From contig JAGGHK010000001.1 of assembly GCA_024104275.1 (NCBI GenBank), positions 62,001-126,000 on the forward strand: a stretch of DNA of 64,000 bases, read 5' to 3'. Positions within the stretch are counted from its first letter, which is position 1. Every line of letters begins with the position of its first letter. Shown in pieces: positions 26,810-36,508 of this stretch. Below the pieces are notes generated by a model. The model was not told the origin of the DNA, did no database searches, and saw only the letters and a program-made list of their open reading frames with translations. Origin of the DNA: Bifidobacterium sp. Its GTDB lineage: Bacteria; Actinomycetota; Actinomycetes; Actinomycetales; Bifidobacteriaceae. The position numbers were made by a program, and so were the translations under genes.

Positions 26810-28341
26810 GACTCCTTCGTTCGCAAGGCGATACCTTGCATCATTTCTTCATGGCTCGGTGTCGTTTTGCCGCTCAAGTCGGCAAGTGTCCAGGCGAGGC
26901 GCAACGCCCGGTCCGCTCCACGCAGGCTCAAACGTTCGTTCTCCAGCGCTTCGTCGATGAGGGTGAGCGCGGCTTTCGGGGTGTTCGCGCGCAGCCATGT
27001 GTCCGAGGCCTGTGCGTTGCAGGTCCAGTGATAGGCCGCGAAGCGCTCCTGTGCGGTATGTCGTGCGTCGGTGACTTTGAGCCGCATCTGCTCGCTGGTG
27101 GTCTGTGGCTGCGCGTTCTGCGTCATGAGATGTTCCACCGGCGGCACTTCCACTTGAATGTCAATACGGTCGAGAATGGGGCCGGAAAGCCTTGAAAAAT
27201 AGCGGATGCGGTCCTTCTCTTTGCAGGTGCATCGCGAGCCGTCGCCGTACCCGTAGCCGCAGGGACAGGGGTTCGCGGCCATAATCAACTGGAAATTGGC
27301 GGGATAGTAGGTCGTCCCCTTGGAGCGTGAAAGCGCCACATAACCGGATTCCAAGGGCTCACGTAAGGTCTGCAACGAACGTGGGGAGAATTCCGGTGCC
27401 TCGTCCATAAAGAGCACTCCGCGATGTGCGCGTGTGATGGCTCCCGGGGTTGCGATGCCCGATCCGCCTCCGACCAGTGATGCCGTGGAAGCCGTGTGGT
27501 GCGGGGCTTCGAACGGTGGCACGTCGCTGATTCCGTAGTTCGGCAAGGTTCCGCATAAAGAGCGAATCGAGGCGACCTCGAGCTGCTCCTGTTCGTTCAA
27601 CGGGCACATGATGCCGGGCATGCGCGAGGCAAGCATGGTCTTGCCTGAGCCAGGAGGACCGGTCATCAGCAGATGATGACCGCCGGCGGCAGCTACTTCA
27701 AGTGCCCATTTCGTGCGTTCCTGACCGATGACCTCCGCCATGTCGCCGATCGGCGGGGCGAGCTTGGCTTCGTCGTCGTTTGATGTCTGGTCGGTTGGAA
27801 TCCGGGTTTCGCTGATATGGTATTTGGCTTCGCCGCCCATCAGCTCGATGAGTTCGCCCAAATGGCGGATGCCGATGACATTGAGCCCTTCTACGAGTTC
27901 GGCTTCCTCGACGTTGCGCTCGGGCACGATGATCTGGTCGATACCGTGTTCGCGGGCATAAAGCGCAATGGGCAGCACGCCGGTGACCGGCAGCACCGAA
28001 CCATCGAGATTGAGTTCGCCAAGTACCACCGTATCGGCCAGACAGTCGTGGGGGATGACCCCGGCCGCGCTGAGTACGGAAACGGCGATGGCCATGTCGT
28101 GTGACGAGCCGCGTTTGGGCAGGGAGGCAGGGGAGAGGTTGACCGTCACCCGCGTTTCAGGCCAACTGAAGCCGCTGGCCTGACAGGCGGATTTCACCCG
28201 TTCGCGCGCTTCGCTCAGCGAGGTGTCCGGCAGGCCGATGATGGAAAAATAGGGCAGGCCCGGCGAGATGAAGGCCTGCATTTGGATGGCATTGGCCTTG
28301 AGCCCCACCAATCCCACCGACATCGCCGTTCCGATGGCCAT
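26806..28341 (-). CDS. YifB-family Mg-chelatase-like AAA ATPase (ComM)
   Basis: AAA+ ATPase of the YifB/ComM group, 511 residues, the usual size. The N-terminal chaperone-like ChlI region starts MAIGTAMSVGLVGLKA. Walker A is GPPGSGKTMLASRMPG near residue 223, Walker B GVLFMDEAPEFS near residue 305, and a Cys-containing NPCPCGYGYGDGSRCTC cluster follows near residue 360. ComM promotes branch migration during natural transformation in some Gram-negatives; the actinobacterial role is not settled. It overlaps yraN by 1 bp and dprA by 4 bp. Confidence 0.92.
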   Translation of the reverse strand: MAIGTAMSVGLVGLKANAIQMQAFISPGLPYFSIIGLPDTSLSEARERVKSACQASGFSWPETRVTVNLSPASLPKRGSSHDMAIAVSVLSAAGVIPHDCLADTVVLGELNLDGSVLPVTGVLPIALYAREHGIDQIIVPERNVEEAELVEGLNVIGIRHLGELIELMGGEAKYHISETRIPTDQTSNDDEAKLAPPIGDMAEVIGQERTKWALEVAAAGGHHLLMTGPPGSGKTMLASRMPGIMCPLNEQEQLEVASIRSLCGTLPNYGISDVPPFEAPHHTASTASLVGGGSGIATPGAITRAHRGVLFMDEAPEFSPRSLQTLREPLESGYVALSRSKGTTYYPANFQLIMAANPCPCGYGYGDGSRCTCKEKDRIRYFSRLSGPILDRIDIQVEVPPVEHLMTQNAQPQTTSEQMRLKVTDARHTAQERFAAYHWTCNAQASDTWLRANTPKAALTLIDEALENERLSLRGADRALRLAWTLADLSGKTTPSHEEMMQGIALRTKES

Positions 28342-28859
28342 CAGAATGCCCCCGGAATATGCTGGACCCTCGGCTTGTTGCCTTCCATCAGAATCGACAT
28401 GGCGTCGAAGCGTATGCCGGTTCGGCGTATCGATTTGCCGGGGCCGGCAAGCCAGAGCGCACCGGCGTGATGGATATTGGCCTGTTTGTGTGGGGTAATG
28501 GCTTCCTGCGGGGTACCGTAGCGCTGTGTTCGCCGCGTTTTCACCTCGACGAACACCACGAGATGTTCTGGTGTCATCATGATGATGTCAAGTTCGCCGA
28601 ATCGTGTGCTCCAGTTTCTGGCCAAAACGCGCCAGCCGAGCTGTGCCAGCCACGCCGTAGCGTACTGCTCGCCGATTTTGCCGAGTTGCTTGGCTGAAAT
28701 GTCGGGCATGGCAAGCTCTTCTTCAAGCTCTGCCGGCAGGCCTTCCGAAGCAGTGCAGTTGAGATCGGTGTCGTTCAAGGCGGTATTGTCGTCTGTGTCG
28801 CCGCCGCCGAAGTAGGTGGTGGTCCGGCACTTCTGTGTTGCTGAGATTTGTGTGTCCAT
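28341..28859 (-). CDS. YraN-family (UPF0102) predicted endonuclease
   Basis: Small restriction-endonuclease-like protein of unknown role, associated with dprA. The core from residue 51 reads LGKIGEQYATAWLAQLGW, then NWSTRFGELDIIM and VFVEVKTRR, giving the PD-(D/E)XK-like Asp, Glu and Lys. Total length is 172 against about 120 in the family; the extra 50 N-terminal residues are hydrophilic. An ATG at 28709 could be the true start. First gene of the yraN-yifB-dprA operon. Confidence 0.85.
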   Translation of the reverse strand: MDTQISATQKCRTTTYFGGGDTDDNTALNDTDLNCTASEGLPAELEEELAMPDISAKQLGKIGEQYATAWLAQLGWRVLARNWSTRFGELDIIMMTPEHLVVFVEVKTRRTQRYGTPQEAITPHKQANIHHAGALWLAGPGKSIRRTGIRFDAMSILMEGNKPRVQHIPGAF

Positions 28860-29350
28860 GTATTTCAGTGTTGCATAGTTTGCTCTTTTACCGTGTAAAA
28901 AACGGGCACTGTGGTCGGATGATTGCTCTTTCCGATTTTCTCGGCGTTTCTCGGGATAACTCAGCCTTTCTGTAATGCAATTGTGCCTAACGTTGTGGAT
29001 GGTTTCAGCGGTATGTGCGTAAGTCGTGGCACAAGTGGTGGAAAATTTCTTTGACGCTCACGTTCGTTGTGTAAAAGTCTGCGAACGAAATCAAAAGAAT
29101 GCACAAATCCATCCACAGCATGGAACTGTCAAGAGTTCCTTGTGAAGCCGTTATCGTTGATAATCGTCGTAAAAAAAATTCGGAGACTAAAGGCGATATG
29201 GAATCGCCAAGGTGACCGAGTGTTATATGAGAAATCATAAGAAATGCCGAAACTATTTGAAAATATTGATAATCATCAGAAAGGTTAGGTAAGAGGATGC
29301 TTCTGAGTTTCTTGATGGCGTCATATTAATGTAAGCAAAACGGTATAAAA
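28860..29350. other. AT-rich intergenic region between yraN and the pyridoxal kinase gene
   Basis: About 490 bp, AT-richer than its neighbours, with short unlikely reading frames only. The yraN promoter is presumably at the left end. I recognise nothing else; no repeats or tRNA were seen. Confidence 0.4.
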
Positions 29351-29401
29351 ATCATCCCCGTAACCTGGCGAATGATAAAACTGCCAAGGTACAGGGATGA
29401 T
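29351..29401 (-). terminator. Terminator hairpin downstream of the pyridoxal kinase gene
   Basis: ATCATCCCCGTAACCTGGC (29351-29369) and GCCAAGGTACAGGGATGAT (29383-29401) pair almost completely (one mismatch and one bulge). On the minus strand the stem is followed by TTTTTAT, fitting a terminator about 95 bp past the gene end. Confidence 0.7.
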
Positions 29402-29493
29402 GAATCGATTTGAAGCCGCTAGCGCACTACGAATTCCGAATCAAACCAGAAACGGCAATGCGATAACTGGCGACTAAACTCCAAAACATATGC

Positions 29494-30369
29494 TCAGCTA
29501 ACCAATCCGGTGAGCTCGCCGAGGTTGAGCTCGAAGCTCACGCCGCGCTCTTCGAAATCAGGCTGGTTGCGCGTGGATTCCATGGCGTGGCGCACGAATT
29601 CGCCGGCCACCTGCGCCGATTCGCCGAGCGTCTTGCCGGCCATCACCGCGCCGCACAGCGCCGAAGCGAAGGCATCGCCGGTGCCGTGGATCATGTAGGG
29701 AAGCTTGTCGTGCGCCAGCTCGACGCGTGCCGAAGCCCCGGCCTTTGCGCTGCCCACGAAGTTGCGCAGCTTGCCGTCGCCGCGGTCGATGCCCTTCAAT
29801 ACGACGTTCTTCGCGCCCATATCAAGCAATGCGCCGACCCAATCGGTCGCTTCGTCATCGCTCAGGTTCTGTCCCGGATAGTCGCGCCCGGTCAGGATGC
29901 TGGCCTCGGTGAGGTTCGGCATCAGCACGTCCGCGTCGTCCACGAGCGTCTTGACCGCGTCGCACATTTCCTTGGAATACGTGGGGTACATCTGCCCGCC
30001 GTCGCCCATCACGGGGTCGACCAGCCGCAGCGCCTTCGGATATTCGCGGTACATGCGCTTGATGATGTCCACCTGCTCGGCCGAGCCGAGGAAGCCGGAA
30101 TAGATGCCGTCGAGCTCGACGCCGACCTTCTGCCACGCGTCAAGATAACCGGAAAGCATATCGGTGGTGTCGTGGAACGTATAGACCGGGAACTTGGTGT
30201 GTGCGGAAAACAGGGCCGTCGGCACCGGGCACACGTCGCAGCCGCATGCTGAAAGAATCGGGATCGCAGCGGTCAGCGAGCATTTGCCGTAGCCGCACAT
30301 ATCGTGCACTGCCGCAACGCGGGGGATGTATTTGGGGTCGCGCTCATAGAGCGTCGTATCTTCTTGCAT
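29494..30369 (-). CDS. Pyridoxal/pyridoxamine kinase
   Basis: Phosphorylates vitamin B6 forms in the pyridoxal-phosphate salvage pathway, 291 residues, ribokinase-like fold. Features: an N-terminal AAVHDMCGYGKCSL stretch, TALFSAHTKFPVYTFHD, DGIYSGFLGSAEQ, then VDPVMGDGGQMY and the C-terminal anion-hole loop HGTGDAFASALCGAVMAG, which supplies the catalytic Asp. This matches PdxY-type kinases better than phosphomethylpyrimidine kinases. It is encoded alone, followed by its own terminator. The start ATG is preceded by AAAGGTCATGAA. Confidence 0.88.
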   Translation of the reverse strand: MQEDTTLYERDPKYIPRVAAVHDMCGYGKCSLTAAIPILSACGCDVCPVPTALFSAHTKFPVYTFHDTTDMLSGYLDAWQKVGVELDGIYSGFLGSAEQVDIIKRMYREYPKALRLVDPVMGDGGQMYPTYSKEMCDAVKTLVDDADVLMPNLTEASILTGRDYPGQNLSDDEATDWVGALLDMGAKNVVLKGIDRGDGKLRNFVGSAKAGASARVELAHDKLPYMIHGTGDAFASALCGAVMAGKTLGESAQVAGEFVRHAMESTRNQPDFEERGVSFELNLGELTGLVS

Positions 30370-30614
30370 TTCATGACCTTTCAGAAAGTCTATGAATAAT
30401 ATCGGCGTCCGTCGCCGGGCGGGATGCCAGGTGCGTCGCTGGTACCGACTGTAGCGCTTGTGGCGACGAACACGCCCCGTTTTGTCCGCAAGATGACGTG
30501 ATGGAGGGAAGTTTGCCGGAAGAATCAGGGAATCTCCGTTTTAAGTTATTTGCGATGAGCTGTTTGTAAGGGGCGTTGGGGTCGGCCGGGTCGAATTCAT
30601 CAGAATCGAGACAT

Positions 30615-30690
30615 CTTGGCGCGCCAAGTGGCCTGAAATCGGAAGAAATGCCATCAATTCTATGAAAAATGGGCAACTTGGCGCGCCAAG
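30615..30690. repeat. Second locus of the GGCGCGCC palindrome (two copies, 62 bp apart)
   Basis: The same perfect 14-mer CTTGGCGCGCCAAG occurs at 30615-30628 and 30677-30690. Read on the minus strand the flanks match the 12.4 kb array: TTTTTCGACGCT precedes the 30677 copy and GCCCATTTTTCATAGAATTG follows it, against GCCCATTTTTCAAGAATTG after the second copy of the first array. So the two loci are related in repeat, spacing and spacer, in opposite orientation. It lies in the gap between the pyridoxal kinase gene and metY. Confidence 0.85.
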
Positions 30691-30943
30691 AGCGTCGAAA
30701 AACCGAGAATTGGGTATCGGCTCTATCCGAAGCGGAAGATAGAGCGAGTCTTGGCAAAGTCACCGAAAAACATGAATAAGAGTTTTTCATTAATGTATTG
30801 CATTAAGAATGCTGGAATTCTAAGGGTTTTCAAGCCGTTATAGATTACCGGGATAGCGTCGCGCTTGCCGCGTCCGTTTCGGTGGTTTACGCTCGAAATT
30901 GGGAAATACCACATTGGGCATTCATATATATAAGGAGCCGGAC

Positions 30944-32266
30944 ATGACCGACGAGACCACACCGAAGAAGTATCATTTCGAGACCCTGCAGCTGCATGTG
31001 GGCCAGGAGGAGGCCGACCCAGCCACCGACGCGCGCGCCGTGCCGATCTACGCCACCACCAGCTACGTCTTCCATGACTTCGACCACGCCGAGGCTCGTT
31101 TCGCTTTGCAGGATCCGGGCAACATTTATGGCCGCCTGACCAACTCCACCGAAGACGTCTTCGAAAAGCGCATGGCTGCGCTCGAGGGCGGTACCGCGGC
31201 GCTTGCTCTGGCCAGTGGTGCCGCGGCGTTGGAGGCCGCACTGCGCAACATAACCCAGACCGGCGACCATATCGTCTCCTCCTCGCACATCTACGGCGGC
31301 ACCTTCAACCTGATGCGCCACACCCTGCCGCGCGACGGCATCACCACCACCTTCGTCGACCCGGCCGACCCGCAGAACTTCGAGGACGCGATCCAGGAGA
31401 ACACCAAGCTCGTCTACTTCGAGACCTTCGGCAACCCGAACGCCGACCTGCCCGATTTCGAGGCCATCTCCAAGATCGCGCACAAGCACAACCTGCCGGT
31501 TTTCGTCGACAACACCTTCGCCACCCCGTACCTTTTCCGTCCGCTGGAGAACGGCGCGGACATCGTCGTGGAATCGGCCACCAAGTTCATCGGCGGCCAC
31601 GGCACGACACTGGGCGGCTTGATCGTCGAAGGCGGCCACTTCAACTGGGCCGCGGTGCCGGGCAAGTTCCCGACCCTGACCGAGCCGGACCCTTCCTACC
31701 ACGGCATGAACTTCTACGAGGCGCTCGGCGAGACGGCATTCGTCACCCGCGCCCGTGCCATCTTCCTGCGCGACACCGGCGCCTGCATCAGCCCGTTCGC
31801 CGCGTGGTTGCTGCTGCAGGGCACCGAAACGCTGTCGCTGCGCGTCGAACGCCACGTCCAGAACGCCCTCAAGGTGGTCGAGTACCTCCAGACCGTGCCC
31901 GAGGTCGAGTCCGTCTCGCATCCCTCGATTCCCGGCCGCATCGACCATGACCTTTACGAGAAATATTTCCCGAACGGCGCCGGCTCGATCTTCACCTTCG
32001 ACATCAAAGGCGGCAAGGACGCGGCGCGCGTCTTCATCAACAACCTGCACCTGTTCAGCCTGCTCGCCAACGTGGCCGACGTGAAGAGTCTCGTCGTGCA
32101 CCCTGCCTCCACCACCCATGCCCAGGAGACGCGCGAGGAACTGGAAAGCCAGGGTATCCACCGGGGCACCATCCGCCTGTCGATCGGCACCGAATATATC
32201 GACGACATCATCGACGACCTGAAGGGCGGCTTCGAGGCGGTCCGCGCCTCCGGACTCGCCAAGTAA
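30944..32266 (+). CDS. metY: O-acetylhomoserine aminocarboxypropyltransferase (sulfhydrylase)
   Basis: PLP enzyme that makes homocysteine from O-acetylhomoserine and sulfide, 440 residues, the usual length (trans-sulfuration enzymes are about 380-400). Key blocks: [35 protein letters not shown], and the PLP lysine region [15 protein letters not shown]. Others are [27 protein letters not shown] and [12 protein letters not shown]. The ATG at 30944 has AAGGAGCC upstream; an in-frame ATG at 30899 would include a poor leader. No SAM or other riboswitch was recognised upstream. A terminator follows. Confidence 0.93.
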   Translation: MTDETTPKKYHFETLQLHVGQEEADPATDARAVPIYATTSYVFHDFDHAEARFALQDPGNIYGRLTNSTEDVFEKRMAALEGGTAALALASGAAALEAALRNITQTGDHIVSSSHIYGGTFNLMRHTLPRDGITTTFVDPADPQNFEDAIQENTKLVYFETFGNPNADLPDFEAISKIAHKHNLPVFVDNTFATPYLFRPLENGADIVVESATKFIGGHGTTLGGLIVEGGHFNWAAVPGKFPTLTEPDPSYHGMNFYEALGETAFVTRARAIFLRDTGACISPFAAWLLLQGTETLSLRVERHVQNALKVVEYLQTVPEVESVSHPSIPGRIDHDLYEKYFPNGAGSIFTFDIKGGKDAARVFINNLHLFSLLANVADVKSLVVHPASTTHAQETREELESQGIHRGTIRLSIGTEYIDDIIDDLKGGFEAVRASGLAK

Positions 32267-32295
32267 TTCGTAAGCTACATATATAAACGTTAAAC

Positions 32296-32329
32296 GGCAG
32301 ATATCGGTTTATTCCGGTGTCTGCCTTTT
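32296..32329 (+). terminator. Terminator of metY
   Basis: GGCAGATATCGG (32296-32307) pairs with CCGGTGTCTGCC (32314-32325) with two G-U pairs, followed by TTTTG. Confidence 0.7.
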
Positions 32330-32482
32330 GTTATGTTCTCATCCTTTCGGATGATGGTTGTGAAATTTGATAATGACAAATAAATAGCGGAAATTCATTC
32401 CTACGCACGATGGTGGAGACGGGCGGATTCTTTTAGAATTTGAGGTAACAGACAAGCAGTGACCTTAAACAAAGGAGTCCAC

Positions 32483-33502
32483 ATGAACCCCAACAACATT
32501 TACGGCAACAGCGCCGGGAGTGATTTCCTCAGCATCATCAACCCAAGTTTGGGTGGGAACGGTGAGGCGAACGCGAATGGTGACTTGAGCATGAATGGCA
32601 ATACAAATACTACGGCCGCTCCAATTGCCGGCATCGCAGCGCCTTTTTCCATTCCGTCGCAACCGCAACAATTCGCCCAATCCCAGCCGCAGCAGCCCAA
32701 GAAGTACGCCGTCGAGGCCATCGATCTGGTCAAGGACTACGGCACGGGTGAGAACGCTGTGCATGCCTTGCGCAATATCAACGTTGGCTTCGAAAAAGGC
32801 AAGTTCACCGCCATCATGGGTCCTTCCGGTTCCGGCAAGTCGACCATGATGCACACGCTCGCCGGCCTTGATTCGGTCACGAGCGGCGAGGTCATCCTCG
32901 GCGGGCAGGACATCACCAAGATGAACGACAACCAGCTCACCATGCTGCGCCGCAACGAGATTGGTTTCATTTTCCAAAGCTTCAACCTCCTGCCGATGTT
33001 CACGGCCGAGCAGAACATTCTTATGCCCCTGACCCTTGCCGGTGACAAGGTCGACAGAAAATGGTTCAACACGCTGGTCGAAACCCTTGGTCTGACGCAA
33101 CGTTTGAAACATCGTCCGAACGAGCTTTCCGGCGGCCAGCAACAGCGTGTCGCCATCGCCCGTGCGTTGATTTCCAAGCCGCAGGTGGTCTTCGCCGACG
33201 AACCGACCGGCAACCTCGATTCCGTCTCCAGCGCCGAGGTGCTGAGCTTCCTCAAACGTTCCGTGCGCGAGTTCGGCCAGACCGTGGTGATGGTCACCCA
33301 CGATGCGGTGGCCGCCTCCTACGCCGACCGCGCCATCGTCTTCGCCGACGGCCGCATCGTCTCCGACGTCGAACACCCTACCGCCGAGCAGATGAGTGAC
33401 CTCTTAATGAAGGAAAGCGAACGTGCCGCCCGACAGAGCGCGGCACCTACGATGGACCAGCTCATGAACGGCAAGCCCAGACATGCGCAGACGGTTCGGT
33501 GA
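32483..33502 (+). CDS. MacB/LolD-type ABC transporter ATPase with N-terminal low-complexity tail
   Basis: ATPase of a two-component exporter with an FtsX-type permease, 339 residues against the usual 230. The catalytic part (from about residue 76) starts AIDLVKDYGTGENAVHALR and has Walker A GPSGSGKST, signature LSGGQQQRVAIARAL, Walker B VVFADEPTGNLDS and VMVTHD. The first 75 or so residues are Asn/Gly/Gln/Pro-rich (about 32486-32705) and look unstructured. The ATG at 32483 follows AAAGGAGTCC. Probably co-transcribed with the permease gene (199 bp gap). Confidence 0.9.
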   Translation: MNPNNIYGNSAGSDFLSIINPSLGGNGEANANGDLSMNGNTNTTAAPIAGIAAPFSIPSQPQQFAQSQPQQPKKYAVEAIDLVKDYGTGENAVHALRNINVGFEKGKFTAIMGPSGSGKSTMMHTLAGLDSVTSGEVILGGQDITKMNDNQLTMLRRNEIGFIFQSFNLLPMFTAEQNILMPLTLAGDKVDRKWFNTLVETLGLTQRLKHRPNELSGGQQQRVAIARALISKPQVVFADEPTGNLDSVSSAEVLSFLKRSVREFGQTVVMVTHDAVAASYADRAIVFADGRIVSDVEHPTAEQMSDLLMKESERAARQSAAPTMDQLMNGKPRHAQTVR

Positions 33503-33701
33503 ATCGATGGATCGCTTCAGTTTCGTTTCGAATGTTGCCGCCGAAATTACTTCATCGCAATGATGAAAAATCATCAGATTGTGTCAATTGCAGTCGCGAC
33601 AAATCCGACGGATAGCAAACTATGAAAACGAAACCGACAGATGGTACTCGCCAAATCACCCGGCAAACGAACTTGCAGACGAAAAGCAAAAGGAACCAAC
33701 A

Positions 33702-36425
33702 ATGTTCTCGGTAACACTCAAACTTATGAAAAAGAGCGGGAAGATGCTCATTCCCGCCGGCATCGCCATCCTCATCGGAACCGCGTTCATCGCGGCGACC
33801 TTCCTGTTCGGCTCGTCGATGAACGATTCGCTGCGCACCCAGCTCACCGCGCAATTCGGCCAGGCCAACTACATCATCGCGCCCGCCGACGAGCTCAAGG
33901 CGCAGACCACCGACACCGACAGTGACATGAAAACCGTGGATGATCTGAAACTTGATCACATCCGCTCGATCGACGGCATCACCGGCGCAACGGCTTCAAT
34001 CAGTTCCGAGGCCGCATTCTCTCACGGCGAGAAGCATGTCTCCGGTATGACTACCACGACGTCGAGCGATCCGAAACTGATGCTCGTCGGCATCGCGCAA
34101 GGACGACAGCCCAGTGCGGACGATGAAATCGCACTGCCGAAAGGCATCGCGCAAAAGCTTGGTGTCGGCATCGGCGGCCATATTGTCGTCGATAGCAAAA
34201 CCTCCTCGCAAGATGGATCACAAGCGTCGGGTGGAAAGGACAAATCGGCCAAGGTCGTGGGCCTGACCGACGATCCACGCGGCGCTTTCAGCTTCTATGG
34301 CGGCGGGGCCGTGGTTTCCGACAACATTATGGCCGGTCTCAATGGTGTTCGCAGTTTCGGCAGGATTCCGGCTTTCGCCATCCTGCTTTCCATCGATCCG
34401 GCCAAATCCGACGCGGCCGTGAAAGCCATCAAGACCGATTTGCCGCATTATTACACCATCGATTCGCGTGCCAAGATCGGCGACAATGCCATGAAGGCCA
34501 TGTCGGCCAGCAGCACCACACCGGTGACCATGTTCCTCACGGCGTTCGGCGTCCTCGCCATGCTCGTCGCGGCTCTGGTCATCGCCAACACCTTCCAGGT
34601 CATGGTGGCCCAGCGTCGGCGCACGCTGGCCTTGCTGCGCACCATCGGGGCCACAAAGGGTCAGCTGTACCGTTCGGTACTGCTTGAAGCCGCGGTTGTT
34701 GGCTTCATCGCCTCGGCGCTTGGTATCGCCGCCGGCATCGGGCTCATGCAGCTGATGTGCTCGACCAAGTTCATCAATGGCGGTGGGGCCCAGATGCGCC
34801 TGATTCTTTCATGGCAGGCGTTTGTCATCCCGCTGGTATTCGGCGTCGTGATGACCATCCTCGCTTCTCTCACCTCGGCCCGTTCCGCCACTGCCGTAAC
34901 CCCGCTGGAAGCGCTGCGCCCGATGGAACTCGCCGATGACAGGCGACGTGCCGGACGTGTTCGTGCCGCGATCGGCGTGCTGATGATCGTTCTCGGAGCA
35001 GCGTTCATTGCGCTCGGCGCCAGCAGGATGCCGAAAATCATGAACGACAACGTGACGAACGGCAATGACAAGACCTACGAGATGGCATTGCTTGGCGCGG
35101 TAGGCGGCTGCGCGCTGCTGTTCATTGGGCTGGCCGTCACCGCGACATTCTGGATGCCGGTACTGATGCGTGGCGTCGGTGCGCTGGTCTCGCACCTCGG
35201 ACCTTCCGCGAAGATCGCCGACGCGAATATCCAGAAGAACCCGCGGCGTGTGTCCGCTACCGGCGTGGCCCTCCTGATCGGCGTCACCCTCGTTTCCACC
35301 ATCGCCACCGGCGCGGCTTGCGGCAAGGCGACCTTGGACACTGCGCTTGATTCGCGTTACAGCGTCGATATGGTGGCCGAAGGGCCTGGACTCAACCAGA
35401 AGACGGCCCACAAACTCGCGAACGTAAAGGGCGTTTCCGAAGCGGTTTACGCGCCCACGGCGGTGGTGCAGGCCAAGGATTCCGACCATCTGAACACGCC
35501 GATGCTGGTGGTCGGCGTCCGTTCGACAGAACAGCTCCAACGCGTGATGCACGCCGATCTTGGTGGTAGCGAACTGGGTGGCGATACCGTAATCATGCCC
35601 AAGACCTCCGCTTCGACCGGCAAGAAGCTCGATGTCACAGACGGCACCGTGAAGCTCATACCTCAATCCGAAAATCAGGGCGAGAATACGGCGAAGGGTG
35701 CAAATGCCAACGCTTCCACCGATGCCAAATACGCTGGTTCTTCTGCCGCACGGTCATTCACCGTTCATCAGGCCGATTACCGGTCCATCAGCAAGAATTA
35801 CGCTGCTGTCGCGTTCGTCGACATCGCGCATTTCAACGATGGTTCCTTGCCGTCCACCGGTCACATCGAACTGATGAAGGTCGGGAACGCCGCTGGGTCG
35901 GGCCAGCAAAGCGATTCGCTTGCCGATGTCTTCGAAAGGGCTCAAAGCGTCACTGAAGGTTCCGGAGCGGTCGCACTTTCCGGTCCCATCGCCGGTCGTG
36001 AGCAGTGGGACAAGAGCATCGACCAGATCATGACCCTGCTTGTCGCCTTGCTCGCCGTCGCGGTGCTCATCGCGCTGATCGGTGTGGCCAACACGCTGAG
36101 CCTGTCGGTGATCGAACGTACCCGCGAATCGGCCACCCTGCGTGCCATCGGCATGACGCGCGGCCAGCTCAAGCGCTCCCTGGCCTGCGAGGCGCTGCTC
36201 ATCTCTCTGGTCTCCGGTGTGGTCGGTGTCGTCCTCGGCACCGCGTTCGGCTGGCTCGGCTCCTACATGGTCTTCAGCCTCTACGGCAAGACGGCCTACC
36301 TCTTCGACTGGAAGTTCAACGGCGTGGTGCTCCTGATCGCTGCGCTCGCCGCTCTGGTTTCGAGCATCTTCCCGGCCAGACGGGCGGTGAAGACTCCGCC
36401 GGTCGCCGCCCTTTCCGAAGCGTAG
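33702..36425 (+). CDS. MacB/FtsX-type ABC transporter permease
   Basis: Large exporter permease, 907 residues, of the type that moves lipids, lipoproteins or antimicrobial peptides. One N-terminal membrane helix (residues about 13-35) is followed by a large extracytoplasmic domain, then FtsX-type membrane bundles. The first is VAALVIANTFQVMVAQRRRTLALLRTIGATKGQLYRSV near residue 300. The last is VLIALIGVANTLSLSVIERTRESATLRAIGMTRGQLKRSL near residue 780. The C terminus (PARRAVKTPPVAALSEA) is typical. The ATG at 33702 has AAAAGGAACC upstream; the upstream-extended frame from 33579 has no good start. Convergent with the two-component system, which probably regulates it. Confidence 0.9.
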   Translation: MFSVTLKLMKKSGKMLIPAGIAILIGTAFIAATFLFGSSMNDSLRTQLTAQFGQANYIIAPADELKAQTTDTDSDMKTVDDLKLDHIRSIDGITGATASISSEAAFSHGEKHVSGMTTTTSSDPKLMLVGIAQGRQPSADDEIALPKGIAQKLGVGIGGHIVVDSKTSSQDGSQASGGKDKSAKVVGLTDDPRGAFSFYGGGAVVSDNIMAGLNGVRSFGRIPAFAILLSIDPAKSDAAVKAIKTDLPHYYTIDSRAKIGDNAMKAMSASSTTPVTMFLTAFGVLAMLVAALVIANTFQVMVAQRRRTLALLRTIGATKGQLYRSVLLEAAVVGFIASALGIAAGIGLMQLMCSTKFINGGGAQMRLILSWQAFVIPLVFGVVMTILASLTSARSATAVTPLEALRPMELADDRRRAGRVRAAIGVLMIVLGAAFIALGASRMPKIMNDNVTNGNDKTYEMALLGAVGGCALLFIGLAVTATFWMPVLMRGVGALVSHLGPSAKIADANIQKNPRRVSATGVALLIGVTLVSTIATGAACGKATLDTALDSRYSVDMVAEGPGLNQKTAHKLANVKGVSEAVYAPTAVVQAKDSDHLNTPMLVVGVRSTEQLQRVMHADLGGSELGGDTVIMPKTSASTGKKLDVTDGTVKLIPQSENQGENTAKGANANASTDAKYAGSSAARSFTVHQADYRSISKNYAAVAFVDIAHFNDGSLPSTGHIELMKVGNAAGSGQQSDSLADVFERAQSVTEGSGAVALSGPIAGREQWDKSIDQIMTLLVALLAVAVLIALIGVANTLSLSVIERTRESATLRAIGMTRGQLKRSLACEALLISLVSGVVGVVLGTAFGWLGSYMVFSLYGKTAYLFDWKFNGVVLLIAALAALVSSIFPARRAVKTPPVAALSEA

Positions 36426-36450
36426 TAAGCGATAGCACCATCGGCCAATA

Positions 36451-36494
36451 AAAAATCCGTTCGCTTGTCAGTACGAAAGTGAACGGATTTTTTT
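36451..36494. terminator. Bidirectional terminator between exporter and response-regulator genes
   Basis: AAAAATCCGTTC (36451-36462) and GAACGGATTTTT (36481-36492) pair perfectly for 12 bp. There are T-runs on both sides, so it can stop transcription from both convergent units. Confidence 0.85.
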
Positions 36495-36508
36495 ATATTC
36501 TATGAAAT

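Noticed and set aside
29005..29238. Small minus-strand gene in the gap upstream of yraN
   Set aside because: No family, no good ribosome binding site, and composition like surrounding non-coding sequence.
30691..30943. SAM or other methionine-related riboswitch upstream of metY
   Set aside because: No conserved riboswitch core could be recognised by eye.
30887..32161. Long minus-strand frame opposite metY
   Set aside because: It is the complement of a well-supported PLP enzyme gene and has no family pattern.
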